Below, one piece after another: positions 8,113 through 15,403 of a DNA stretch of 33,514 nt. The number at the start of each line of letters is the position of its first letter. The first letter of the stretch is position 1. The DNA comes from Candidatus Bathyarchaeota archaeon (GTDB lineage: Archaea > Thermoproteota > Bathyarchaeia > Bathyarchaeales > Bathycorpusculaceae), in assembly GCA_013388905.1 (NCBI GenBank), contig JACAEI010000023.1, positions 1 through 33,514 on the forward strand. Reading direction: 5' to 3'. A program made the translations under genes and the position numbers. Under the pieces are notes generated by a model, which ran no database searches, was not told the origin of the DNA, and saw only the letters and a list, made by a program, of their open reading frames with translations.

Positions 8113-8505
8113 ATGAGGAATAGACTCATGACAAGCAATTTCCACGAATTTGCCCAAATCATTAAGGCTGAAGCTGAAAAGTCAATCAAAAAAGAATTAT
8201 CTAAGATGCCGTTTCTCGAACTTGGCTTACGCATATTTATGCCACTAACAGTGAACATCATTACAGACCGGGGAGTAGCATCACTTACAATTCTCAAAGA
8301 CGCAAACGTCCAATTAGATGAGCATATTTCTTCCAATCCAGATGTCACTATACAAGCTGATTTTGAAACGTTAAAAAGCCTCTACCAGTTACATGATAGA
8401 AACAATTTTGCACAAGCAGAAAAAGAAGGGAAAATTTCAGTAACTAGCCATAATTGGAAGGGTCAACAGGCTGAAGTAAAACTCAGAGAACTTTTCGGTT
8501 CTTAG
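8113..8505 (+). CDS. SCP2 sterol-carrier-like protein
   Basis: About 130 residues. The core reads as an SCP2-type lipid-binding fold: FLELGLRIFMPLTVNIITDR, then NPDVTIQADFETLKSL (the usual pattern of 'DVTI...D...L..L' in this family) and KISVTSHNWKGQQAEVKLREL. Such proteins bind acyl or sterol ligands in a hydrophobic tunnel; the ligand here is unknown. The ATG at 8113 is preferred, with TATA-like ATTAAACTTAAAG 20-30 nt upstream, implying a leaderless message; 8128 is another possible ATG. Its 3' end overlaps the convergent thiL gene by 23 nt. It may be functionally related to the acyl-CoA genes at 25504-32940, but that is inference. Confidence 0.7.
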   Translation: MRNRLMTSNFHEFAQIIKAEAEKSIKKELSKMPFLELGLRIFMPLTVNIITDRGVASLTILKDANVQLDEHISSNPDVTIQADFETLKSLYQLHDRNNFAQAEKEGKISVTSHNWKGQQAEVKLRELFGS

Positions 8506-9499
8506 CCTCATTCTTAAAGTGCTCCCACCCCCTCGCCTCAATAATGTGTTTTTCGCCGTTAATTTCCAAAAGAACTTGTTTTTCAGCGGTCACTTTTCCT
8601 ATATTCAGCAGTTTTCCACCAACCTCTTCAACAGCCTTCTGCGCTTTGTTCCAGAGTTTAGGATTCACTGTCAAAACTAGTTCGTATTCTTCTCCGCCAT
8701 AAAGCGTCAGCTCTAATGGGCTAAGCTTATTGTCTTTAGCGAATCTTTCCACTTCTTTAGCGGTTGGAAGCCTATTTATCAAGAAGCCTACTTTACTTGC
8801 TTTTGCGATTTCATGGAGACTCCATGCCAAGCCATCGCTGGAATCAATAGCTGCTGTAACTGCTTTGGTTTGGCTTAAGGCTAAGCCTTCCTTTAACCTT
8901 GCCTTTGGCATCAAAACCGAATCGGTGAGAACTCTTCGAATTTTGCGAGAAGCTTTAAGGTCGTTCAAAAGAATTTTCAGTCCTGCAGAGGTTTTACCAA
9001 AAAAACTAGTAACTGCAACTATGTCTCCATGGTGAGCTCCGCTTCGCAACATAACCTTACCTTTTTTGGCTATTCCGAAAAGCGAGAGGCTTATAACAAG
9101 ATCCGAGGATTCACTTGTGTCTCCACCAATAATGTATGCATTGTATTCGCGGGCTCCGGCATTCAATCCCTTCGCAATCTCCTCTATGTTATCTTTTGTG
9201 TTTAGCTTTCTCGGTAATCCCAACGAAACAAGAATCGTTAGGGGTTTGATGCCCTTCGCTGCAAAGTCGCTTATGTTCATAACCACTGTCTTTCGGGCAG
9301 CTTGCCATAGACTCATTTTAGGTGGCACATCTGTTTTATCAACGAGCATGTCAGTTTTCAAGACTGCAAGGTTGCCTTTTCCGAGGTCGTATGCAGAAAT
9401 GTCATCGCCGAAAGGTATGGGCATTTTTGGCATTAAATCTAGATGTTTTTGTATAATTTCAATTATTTTTCGTTCGCCTAACTGCTGAGATAGTTTCAT
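8483..9499 (-). CDS. thiL: Thiamine-monophosphate kinase ThiL
   Basis: About 338 residues of the PurM/ThiL ATP-binding superfamily. Motifs in order: GDDISAY with an Asp pair, KTDMLVD, NISDFAAKGIKP, GGDTSES, AIDSSDGLAWSL and YGGEEYELV. ThiL phosphorylates thiamine phosphate to thiamine diphosphate with ATP. Length is normal for the family. The start is either ATG 9499 or GTG 9508; the conserved part begins shortly after either one. A TATA-like GTATAAAATAAG on the minus strand near 9550 fits a short leader. No other thiamine gene is nearby. Confidence 0.92.
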   Translation of the reverse strand: MKLSQQLGERKIIEIIQKHLDLMPKMPIPFGDDISAYDLGKGNLAVLKTDMLVDKTDVPPKMSLWQAARKTVVMNISDFAAKGIKPLTILVSLGLPRKLNTKDNIEEIAKGLNAGAREYNAYIIGGDTSESSDLVISLSLFGIAKKGKVMLRSGAHHGDIVAVTSFFGKTSAGLKILLNDLKASRKIRRVLTDSVLMPKARLKEGLALSQTKAVTAAIDSSDGLAWSLHEIAKASKVGFLINRLPTAKEVERFAKDNKLSPLELTLYGGEEYELVLTVNPKLWNKAQKAVEEVGGKLLNIGKVTAEKQVLLEINGEKHIIEARGWEHFKNEAKNRKVL

Positions 9500-9627
9500 T
9501 AATCTCACGATTGCTCTTCTGCAAACTCGATGTGTTCTTTCCTTATTTTATACTCGTCTAATTTTTAAATTGATAATGTTTAAATCTTACACTGATTGTT
9601 GATATGAAAGTTTTGAGGTAAAAAGCG

Positions 9628-10572
9628 TTGCTTACCATACGCCCTTTCAAAGCAGGATTCGATGAAGAGGTTTTTGTTAGCATTTTCAATGCATGTTTTG
9701 GAGATTATGATGACATTAGAAAAATGACGCTTGAAGAAATGAGAAAAATGGAAGAATCGCCAAGCTTTAGCACTGATGGAATATTGATAGCTGAATGGAA
9801 CGGCGAAGTTGCTGGAATGGTAAACGCTTACGTAGACAAGTTAAGAGAAGAAAAGAAAGGATTCATCCAATGGCTAGGTGTTCTGCCAAAGTTCCGCGGA
9901 AACGGAATAGCCAAACAACTTGTAAAAAAAGCGCTAGAAAGCCTAAATCAAAAGGGAATGCAAACCGCTGAAACATGGGCACAAACAGACAGAAAAGCAT
10001 GCACTTATATTTTTGAAAGTTTCGGATTCAAGCAAGTAAGAGCTACAAGCATGATGAGTAAAAGCCTGACTGCTATTCCATCTGACATTGAAGAAAATAA
10101 GGAAATCAGCATAAGAGAAGCGAAATTAAGCGATAACAAAGATGTTAAATTGATAAACTGGCTAAACAATGAAGTTTTCAGAGATCACTTCAACTATAGA
10201 CCAAAACCAATCGAAGAAACTAGGTACATGCTTCGGGAACTGCCATGGTTTCAAAATCAAACAGCTTTCTTCGCACTTCTCCAGAATCAGCCAGTCGGTT
10301 TTGTCGCAGTTGGAGTAGATGAAGGACTAAACAGAGAAAAGAATGTCAAGTATGGGTGGATATTGGACATTGGCGTTTTAAAGCCTCATAGGCGAAAAGG
10401 AATAGGAACAAGCCTAATGCTGCACGCAATGCGCCTATTGAAGGCTTACGGAATGGAAGATGCACTCCTCTATGTTGACGACTTGAATCCCACAAATGCC
10501 ATGAAACTATACGAGAAACTAGGATTCAAAACAATAAGAAAAAACATTGTGCAACAGCTATCACTCACTTAA
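9628..10572 (+). CDS. Tandem GNAT N-acetyltransferase
   Basis: 314 residues holding two GNAT folds in a row. Domain 1 (about 1-150) has the acetyl-CoA loop LPKFRGNGIAKQLV, and domain 2 (about 160-314) has KPHRRKGIGTSLM followed by VDDLNPTNAMKLYEKLGF. Both keep the Q/R-x-x-G-x-G/A pyrophosphate loop, so both might bind acetyl-CoA; the layout resembles MshD-like tandem acetyltransferases. The substrate is unknown. The start is TTG at 9628, supported by GAGGT 9 nt upstream (9615-9619) and by the immediate conserved TIRPFKAGFDE; no ATG is close. It stands alone after the divergent thiL. Confidence 0.88.
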   Translation: MLTIRPFKAGFDEEVFVSIFNACFGDYDDIRKMTLEEMRKMEESPSFSTDGILIAEWNGEVAGMVNAYVDKLREEKKGFIQWLGVLPKFRGNGIAKQLVKKALESLNQKGMQTAETWAQTDRKACTYIFESFGFKQVRATSMMSKSLTAIPSDIEENKEISIREAKLSDNKDVKLINWLNNEVFRDHFNYRPKPIEETRYMLRELPWFQNQTAFFALLQNQPVGFVAVGVDEGLNREKNVKYGWILDIGVLKPHRRKGIGTSLMLHAMRLLKAYGMEDALLYVDDLNPTNAMKLYEKLGFKTIRKNIVQQLSLT

Positions 10573-10655
10573 CACTTGATACGTTTTACTGCTTAACCGT
10601 CTTCTTTCTAATTAAAAGAACAAATTCTGACCATGCTTCTTAAATGCCATTTTTC

Positions 10656-10781
10656 TCAACGAATTTTCCAAATTTTTCTAAGAATCTCGCTGTAGGTTCT
10701 CATTTCGACATCAGCCGCGTAGAAACCCTTAGAGTTTTGACAAAACCATTCAATGTATAAGGAAACCGCTTTTATGTCTCC
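10656..10781 (-). pseudogene. Short coding-like remnant, no start codon
   Basis: Between the GNAT gene and tRNA-Thr, the minus strand has a 41-codon open stretch between two stops that reads like a protein end: aromatic and charged residues in an amphipathic pattern, including YIEWFCQNSKGFYAADVEMR and EILRKIWKIR. There is no ATG, GTG or TTG at its beginning, although GAGGAG lies just before an ATA codon. It could be the 3' part of a lost gene, a very small protein with an unusual start, or chance. The rest of the 245-nt gap shows nothing else. Confidence 0.25.
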
Positions 10782-10817
10782 TCAAATAATTACTCTACAA
10801 GAAACTAACACTGAAAT

Positions 10818-10891
10818 GCCTCGGTAGCTCAGCCTGGTAGAGCGGCGGTCTCGTAAACCGCAGGCCCTGGGTTCAAAGCCCAGCCGAGGCT
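10818..10891 (+). tRNA. tRNA-Thr (anticodon CGT)
   Basis: A clean cloverleaf: acceptor GCCTCGG/CCGAGGC fully paired, D stem GCTC/GAGC, anticodon stem GCGGT/ACCGC with loop CTCGTAA (anticodon CGT), T arm CTGGG-TTCAAAG-CCCAG. Discriminator T again fits archaeal threonine identity. No intron and no encoded CCA. It is the second threonine isoacceptor in the window and is not co-transcribed with the first. Confidence 0.95.
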
Positions 10892-10998
10892 CATTTGCGT
10901 CAGCAAACGTGTATTCGTGTTGTAATTGTGAACAGAAATGTTTATTAAATATTAATATGAACGATACTTATTAGAAATCAACACGAGAGGATAAACCC

Positions 10999-11340
10999 AT
11001 GCCTCCATCACTCCACATCCATGTTCACGACGAAAAACTAAAATGTCCCTATAAAGGATGTGGAAAATCATTTGAAAAGCCTGCAGTTTTAACTGATTCC
11101 ACTGCCATGCCAAGAGAAACTTATTACGCATGTCCGTATTGCAGCTCAAAACTAGACATTCTCGTAGAAGACATGAAAATAGTGCGTGTCAAACCAACTG
11201 AATATCCCAAAGTTTTCGATTCACCAGCAAAGTGCGCCCATTACTCCAGTCTCTTAAACGCCATCCCAAAAGACGGTCAGATACCCGACGAATGCCTAAT
11301 CTGCCCAAAAGTACTCCAATGCAGCATCAAAAAACAATAA
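10999..11340 (+). CDS. Small zinc-binding protein, unknown function
   Basis: 113 residues with eight or more Cys arranged as metal-binding pairs: CPYKGCGKSF near the N-terminus, CPYCSSKLD in the middle, and a C-terminal cluster in AKCAHYSSLLN plus CLICPKVLQC. The first two pairs would form one zinc ribbon and the last set a second site or an Fe-S-like knuckle. A His-rich start (HIHVHDEK) is present. No catalytic motif is seen. It starts with ATG 15 nt after the polypurine GAGAGGA. I do not recognise a named family. Confidence 0.75.
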   Translation: MPPSLHIHVHDEKLKCPYKGCGKSFEKPAVLTDSTAMPRETYYACPYCSSKLDILVEDMKIVRVKPTEYPKVFDSPAKCAHYSSLLNAIPKDGQIPDECLICPKVLQCSIKKQ

Positions 11341-11421
11341 AAGTTTTCGTAATATTTTTTCTTTGAGAGAATATTTTAAATTTATCTTCTAAACTTCTAT
11401 TTCTGCGCACAAGACTCTGAA

Positions 11422-11526
11422 GGGGCTGTCGGCTAGCTTGGTCTAGGCTTGGAGACTTGGGCTCTCTAAGCGCATTGGCGTAAGCCTTACGCGGGAAGGA
11501 CCCCGGTTCAAATCCGGGCAGCCCCA
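11422..11526 (+). tRNA. tRNA-Pro (anticodon TGG) with a noncanonical intron
   Basis: Acceptor GGGGCTG/CAGCCCC with discriminator A; D stem GGCT/GGCT (GU-rich) with G18G19 and A21 in place; anticodon stem GGAGA/TCTCT around loop CTTGGGC, giving TGG; T arm CCCGG-TTCAAAT-CCGGG. Between the anticodon stem and the T arm there are 34 nt instead of 4-5, so about 30 nt must be removed. The anticodon loop itself is uninterrupted. A TATA-like stretch near 11369-11389 lies upstream. The extra segment could in principle be read as a long variable arm, but proline tRNAs are class I and the excess folds as a splicing motif. Confidence 0.88.
11469..11498 (+). other. tRNA-Pro intron at about position 44/45 (BHB)
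   Basis: The segment folds as bulge-helix-bulge. The outer helix is GGG 11459-11461 with CCC 11501-11503, the central helix TCTC 11463-11466 with GGGA 11493-11496. The bulges are TAA 11467-11469 and AGG 11497-11499, and the inner helix is GCG/CGC capped by GGC-GTAA-GCC. Cutting after the second base of each bulge removes 30 nt and leaves a 4-nt variable loop, normal for class I tRNA. Splice points may shift by 1-2 nt. The position after the anticodon stem is noncanonical. Confidence 0.6.
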
Positions 11527-11551
11527 TTAACGGGCCCAAACCCGATTGGGT

Positions 11552-12094
11552 TCAGAACCGATAGAAGCAGGGCTGCAACAGGGGCGAGTTTATGATCTGC
11601 TTGTTTGCAGTTTCCGCAATTTTTCGCATGCCAGTTGGTATTTCATTCTGCAATGAAAGTCTAGGAATTCGCGCATCTTTTCTTTTGAGCTTCTGATAAA
11701 AGATGTCAGGCACGTCTACGGGGTGTAACGATCTTACCCTTTCTAGTTTTGCCCATTGTCTCGCCCTCTGATCATGGATAACGACGTAAGTTTCAAGTCG
11801 TTTTGCCAGAACTATTGACTCGAATTCCCCGGCGTGGTTAGTTTTTCTACCTCTTTTGTAGTTCGTTGCCAATTCTTTGTTGAGATGCCGTCTGATCATC
11901 TGATATACGAGATCTTTGTCAGAATCAGTGAGTTCCTCTACAGAGTATTCTATCGTTTGACGAAAATGAGTGGCCACGAGAGGTGAAAGTATGATTTTGC
12001 AATTAACTTGCAGCTTATCTAGTATTGTCTTGCAAAAATGAAGACCTGATGTATTAAAGACCAGTTTGATTTTTGGTTTTGATGGTGAAGTCAT
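11552..12094 (-). CDS. PIN-like (DUF3368-type) putative toxin
   Basis: 180 residues if the ATG at 12094 is used; the open frame extends upstream to 12217, but the added part looks non-coding and overlaps the promoter region. It begins KIKLVFNTSGLHF, where PIN proteins usually have an Asp (here Asn), continues with ILSPLVATHF, then has GEFESIVLAKRL and VVIHDQRARQWA. That pattern matches PIN/DUF3368 proteins, in which an invariant GE.E..A and a D.RAR/K motif hold the acidic site. The first metal ligand is replaced, so activity is doubtful. It is divergent from an antitoxin-like gene with a UPF0175-like domain, the usual partner of DUF3368. Confidence 0.6.
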   Translation of the reverse strand: MTSPSKPKIKLVFNTSGLHFCKTILDKLQVNCKIILSPLVATHFRQTIEYSVEELTDSDKDLVYQMIRRHLNKELATNYKRGRKTNHAGEFESIVLAKRLETYVVIHDQRARQWAKLERVRSLHPVDVPDIFYQKLKRKDARIPRLSLQNEIPTGMRKIAETANKQIINSPLLQPCFYRF

Positions 12095-12262
12095 ATCATA
12101 GTTGTCGTGCAGCATATGCAGTACACAACGTGTATATAGTTTGTGCTGTGCATAATGCATTGCATGAAGGGGATCATAAAGACTAGCATAGAGCAGTACG
12201 TGCAACGTATATTGCATCTATGATTGATCCCCGTCTAAAAGGAATTGAAGGAGTTAAGAGAA
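12095..12262. promoter_or_regulatory. Divergent control region with direct and inverted repeats
   Basis: Between the PIN-like gene and the antitoxin-like gene lie two similar 19-20 nt direct copies, at 12118-12137 and 12193-12212. Both start GCAGTAC and end AACGT..ATAT. There is also an 8-nt perfect inverted repeat, GGGGATCA at 12169-12176 and TGATCCCC at 12225-12232. This arrangement in a shared promoter fits binding sites for an autoregulating ribbon-helix-helix protein. It is inferred from repeats only. Confidence 0.4.
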
Positions 12263-12742
12263 ATGGCTGAATATCCAAGAACCACCCTATTCATCCTTGA
12301 GAAAGAGGATTGGGTAAATGCCAAAAGCTTAGCGGAGAAACTAGGTTATGATTCTGTATCTGAATATATTTTTGATCTTCTAAGAGCAGACCGAGAGCAT
12401 AAGATTTCTTATCATTCGCTGTTTCTGGAATTGGAGAAATACTATGAGTTAGAGCATTATACACTAGGCCTTGTCGCAGATAGAGCAGGTTTTCCTGAAA
12501 GAATCCTGATAAATCTAATGCAGAAGTTTGAACTGCCTTTTCCAGAAAAGAAAGAAATCGAGAACACCAGAATGATACACAAGTTGCTATTGCAATATAG
12601 ATTAGTTCCAAGGGAAGTTGATAACATTCTTAGGCTCAAGAATGAATCATTGAGAAGACCAGTGCTATCTGATGCAGATATTCTATCAGCGGTTCTTCCA
12701 AATATCTCGGAACGAACTACCGAAGTGTTAACTCTAACGTGA
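12263..12742 (+). CDS. RHH + UPF0175-like putative antitoxin / regulator
   Basis: 159 residues from ATG 12263, chosen because AAGGAG lies 9 nt upstream (a TTG at 12245 is the alternative). The N-terminal part (TTLFILEKEDWVNAKSLAEKL then SVSEYIFDLL) looks like a ribbon-helix-helix DNA-binding unit. The middle (LELEKYYELEHYTLGLVADRA plus GFPERILINLMQKFELPF) resembles the UPF0175 helix-turn-helix domain found in antitoxins of DUF3368/PIN toxins. It faces away from the PIN-like gene across a repeat-bearing region, so it probably controls both. It ends in TGA at 12740-12742, and the same frame stays open for another 127 codons afterwards. Confidence 0.6.
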   Translation: MAEYPRTTLFILEKEDWVNAKSLAEKLGYDSVSEYIFDLLRADREHKISYHSLFLELEKYYELEHYTLGLVADRAGFPERILINLMQKFELPFPEKKEIENTRMIHKLLLQYRLVPREVDNILRLKNESLRRPVLSDADILSAVLPNISERTTEVLTLT

Positions 12743-13126
12743 GATGGCACTTTTCGGCTTCTTGAGAACTATACTCTAGAAAAGCTCTGCAAATCCCGCA
12801 AAGCACTTGAAGAATGTCGTGAAAGATATTCAGACCTCAGATTGCTTTTTGGCAAGTTCGGACTCGAATATGACACAGAGGCTCTCGATAATGATCCACT
12901 TGTAGAGAGTTTAAGAAAAGAGAACTGCATACAGCTTTTTGGACAGATGCTAGAATATACTTGTCTTAGCTTGATCAAAAAAGAATTAGAGCGCATAGAG
13001 AGCTTTCAAAATGATTATATTATGACAATAAAACTGGAGGAACTGGAAAAAGACAAAGAGAGAATAATCAAAAGAAGAGAAGAGATCAGGAAGGAACTGC
13101 CCTACGTCGTGGCTTCTCATCTCTAA
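12743..13126 (+). pseudogene. In-frame C-terminal continuation after TGA, no start codon
   Basis: Directly after the TGA at 12740-12742 the same reading frame is open to the stop at 13124-13126. It reads like protein: LLENYTLEKLCKSRKALEEC, then DPLVESLRKENCIQLFGQ and a long charged helix (KLEELEKDKERIIKRREEI). The first in-frame start codon is TTG at 12842, well inside the coding-like part, and no ribosome site precedes it. The simplest reading is that one gene of about 287 codons was cut by a nonsense codon. Translation from 12842 (94 residues) or stop readthrough cannot be excluded. The predicted coiled coil suggests an oligomerisation or partner-binding tail. Confidence 0.5.
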
Positions 13127-13437
13127 AATCTAGATGTAAGTCTCAGCTTGTGCAGCCCCACAGCGATTAACTCAAGATTTCGAACGTACCATGACTAGGG
13201 GTTGTCGGTAGCCCAAGATAGATTCAAACCTTTTTAAGTGCTATCAGTTTGCGAGTGAGAACTAGCATTTGCAATTGAAACAGAAGGGTTTACTTGCATT
13301 TTGCTTTTCACCCGAGACCTCGACTTTTTCTGTTCAATTATTCCCTGTTCTCTGAATATTGTAGGCAGATGCAGCAAGGACAGAAAACGTAAGACGCCTT
13401 TTGAAACCGCAGTTTATTTTGGATCATGCAATTGCGG
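13127..13437. other. Intergenic, no gene recognised
   Basis: About 310 nt without a convincing gene on either strand. At 13152-13160 it contains GCAGCCCCA, identical to the 3' end of the tRNA-Pro gene (11518-11526). This is the only feature of note and might mark the far edge of an old insertion. There is no integrase nearby. Confidence 0.3.
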
Positions 13438-13755
13438 TTATTCTTCCTTATAGTGTGTTCTTATATTCCAATCTTTGGGAATAAGAATCTGAATAGTTTT
13501 TTGTTTCTTCAACACCGTTATTTGAGCATAAATCTCTTTCATATTGTTTACTCCCTCACTATCATCAGATGCAACGAAAATTGTTTGAGTGTCTAGACCG
13601 CCCGCGTACTTGCTTCCAATGTGGTAGACTTTCATGATTCTGTTCTCCCATTTTTTATATATAATACTAATATCGTAACCACGTTGTATTTTACGATTGC
13701 TGAGAAAACTTTCGATGTCACCGTAGGTACGTGTCAAGGGTTTCTCGAGAGCCAA
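13438..13755 (-). CDS. Uncertain hypothetical protein
   Basis: A 105-codon open frame with plausible protein texture (YDISIIYKKWENRIMKVYHI, QTIFVASDDSEGVNNMKEI, then IQILIPKDWNIRTHYK). No family is recognised. Its first codons overlap the broken 5' edge of the plus-strand NosD/dockerin remnant, so the start cannot be original; a later ATG at KVYHIGSKY is possible. It may be a fragment brought in by the same rearrangement that truncated the neighbour. Confidence 0.35.
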   Translation of the reverse strand: MALEKPLTRTYGDIESFLSNRKIQRGYDISIIYKKWENRIMKVYHIGSKYAGGLDTQTIFVASDDSEGVNNMKEIYAQITVLKKQKTIQILIPKDWNIRTHYKEE

Positions 13756-14089
13756 CGGTTATTCTTCTTACGGAAACTATTGGATCGATTACGCTGGAGT
13801 AGATTTGCATAGCGGTCCTTATCAAAACCTCACTGATAGCGATGGAATAGGTGACACACCATACATCATTGATTCATATAACATAGACCACTATCCACTA
13901 ATGCATCCATGGAGGTTAGAAGACGTAAATTGTGACGGAAATATCAACGTTCTCGACCTCATAGTAGTGGCAAATGCTCTAGGAACAAGTCCAAGCGACT
14001 TAAGATGGAATCCAAATGCGGATGTCAAGGAGGACAACAAGATAAATATTTTAGACCTTATCCTAGTAGCCAATTATCTAGGAACATAG
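13727..14089 (+). pseudogene. 3' remnant of a NosD-like beta-helix protein with dockerin
   Basis: Open from 13727 to the stop at 14087-14089, with no valid start at its beginning. The first part (SYGNYWIDYAGVDLHSGPYQ, then DSDGIGDTPYIID and DHYPLMHPW) is the typical C-terminal end of secreted parallel beta-helix proteins of the NosD/PF05048 type. It is followed by a type I dockerin with two calcium-loop repeats: DVNCDGNINVLDLIVVANAL and DVKEDNKINILDLILVANYL. Such proteins are extracellular and dockerins bind cohesins. The beta-helix body and signal peptide are missing, so this is a truncated gene. Confidence 0.75.
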
Positions 14090-14290
14090 ATTAACAATAG
14101 TAACCCTAAACCGGTGATGGATCCTTTTTGGCCAGCCTTTTTTGGATGCATGATTTATTCTCTCTATGCAAGTGCGGATGATGCAAGAACTACTCCCAAT
14201 GAGCTTTTATGATGAAATAGCTGGCACTAGTAATTTGTTAGGTTTTTATGGGAGTGTTTGCTAGATTAAGACCATAAAAGAGGGTTTGCA

Positions 14291-15403
14291 ATGGGAGAAA
14301 CATACGGAACAAGCATAGACAAGAAACTTGTTGCCATCATGCTAATTATAAGCGTCGCACTTGCGGGAGGCTTCGCCCTCGTATATTTGGATTTGAAAGC
14401 AGATTTAACAGCTTTACGGGATAATTATGTAAATCTTTCAGCTCAGATAGAACAGCTCCAAGGACTTATAGATGCTTTACATGTGAATCAAACAGCGGGC
14501 TTAACAGCTGTTCAGATTTATAATCGTACTAAAAATTCTGTGGTGATAATTACGGCAGGAGGCAAAACTGGTTCAGGCTTCGTCTATGACGCAGTTGGAC
14601 ACATAGTTACAAACAACCACGTAGTGGATGGAAGCGAAGGCACAATCACCGTAGCCTTTCTAGATGGAACAGTAGCTACGGCAGAATTCATAGGTGGCGA
14701 TGTTTACAGCGACATATCAGTGATAAGAGTAGACGAAAGCATTTTGCCAAAAGAGGCGCATCCTTTACTGCCGAGCGACTCTACACTGTTGTTGGTTGGC
14801 GAACCTGTTTATGCCATTGGAAATCCGTTTGGGTTAAGTAACTCAATGACGGCTGGGATTGTAAGTCAATTAGGCAGAGTTCTGCGATTAGGAGATTTAG
14901 GAGTGCCAGAACCTTGGGGAAGCTACTCGATAGCTGATGTGATTCAATTTGACGCGGCTGTTAACCCCGGCAATTCTGGCGGACCCTTGCTTAACAGTTT
15001 AGGGCAGGTCGTCGGCATAACGTTCGCGATCGAAACAGCGGGCAATGTCAGTGGTTTTATAGGAATTGGTTATGCAGTTCCCGAGTCTCTGATTAGTCGT
15101 GTAGTGCCCTCATTAATTGCTACGAGACAGTACAAGCATCCTTACCTTGGAGTAGAATACAACCGTACCTATATCGGTGGATTTTTAATCACGAAAGTTA
15201 TCCCAAACAGTCCAGCTAATCAGACAGGCTTACAGATTGACGACGTGATAACCAAGGTAGATGACTTGTCAGTTAAACGTGCTGAAGACCTAATCATTTA
15301 TTTAGAACGTTACAAAAGCCCCGGCGATATCATAGCTTTGACTGTTGTCAGAGTAGGCTACGAATTACCTCCAAAAATGTTAACTCTCGGCGAGAGAAGC
15401 TAG
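14291..15403 (+). CDS. HtrA/DegP-like membrane-anchored serine protease with PDZ
   Basis: 370 residues. A signal anchor (about 13-33, KLVAIMLIISVALAGGFALV) is followed by a coiled-coil stretch (34-65) and a trypsin-like domain. The catalytic triad is visible: H110 in VTNNHVVDG, D141 in VYSDISVIRV, and S229 in NPGNSGGPLL. A single PDZ domain (about 275-370) contains YLGVEYNR, SPANQTGLQIDDVITKVDD and VVRVGY. Such proteases degrade or refold damaged exported proteins outside the cell. The ATG has GAGGGT 6 nt upstream. It has one PDZ rather than the two of bacterial DegP. The 3' end overlaps the convergent MFS gene by 24 nt. Confidence 0.92.
   Translation: MGETYGTSIDKKLVAIMLIISVALAGGFALVYLDLKADLTALRDNYVNLSAQIEQLQGLIDALHVNQTAGLTAVQIYNRTKNSVVIITAGGKTGSGFVYDAVGHIVTNNHVVDGSEGTITVAFLDGTVATAEFIGGDVYSDISVIRVDESILPKEAHPLLPSDSTLLLVGEPVYAIGNPFGLSNSMTAGIVSQLGRVLRLGDLGVPEPWGSYSIADVIQFDAAVNPGNSGGPLLNSLGQVVGITFAIETAGNVSGFIGIGYAVPESLISRVVPSLIATRQYKHPYLGVEYNRTYIGGFLITKVIPNSPANQTGLQIDDVITKVDDLSVKRAEDLIIYLERYKSPGDIIALTVVRVGYELPPKMLTLGERS

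Noticed and set aside
11422-11526. Reading the tRNA as a class II tRNA (Leu or Ser) with a long variable arm
   Set aside because: The anticodon stem and loop give TGG with a perfect 5-bp stem and discriminator A, and the extra part folds as a splicing motif; no Leu or Ser anticodon fits a 7-nt loop with T33.
11327-11539. 70-codon minus frame with GLPGFEPGSFP
   Set aside because: Antisense of tRNA-Pro; the same kind of artefact.
12740-12742. Selenocysteine at the in-frame TGA
   Set aside because: No SECIS-like hairpin was found, the protein is not a selenoprotein type, and a simple nonsense codon explains it.
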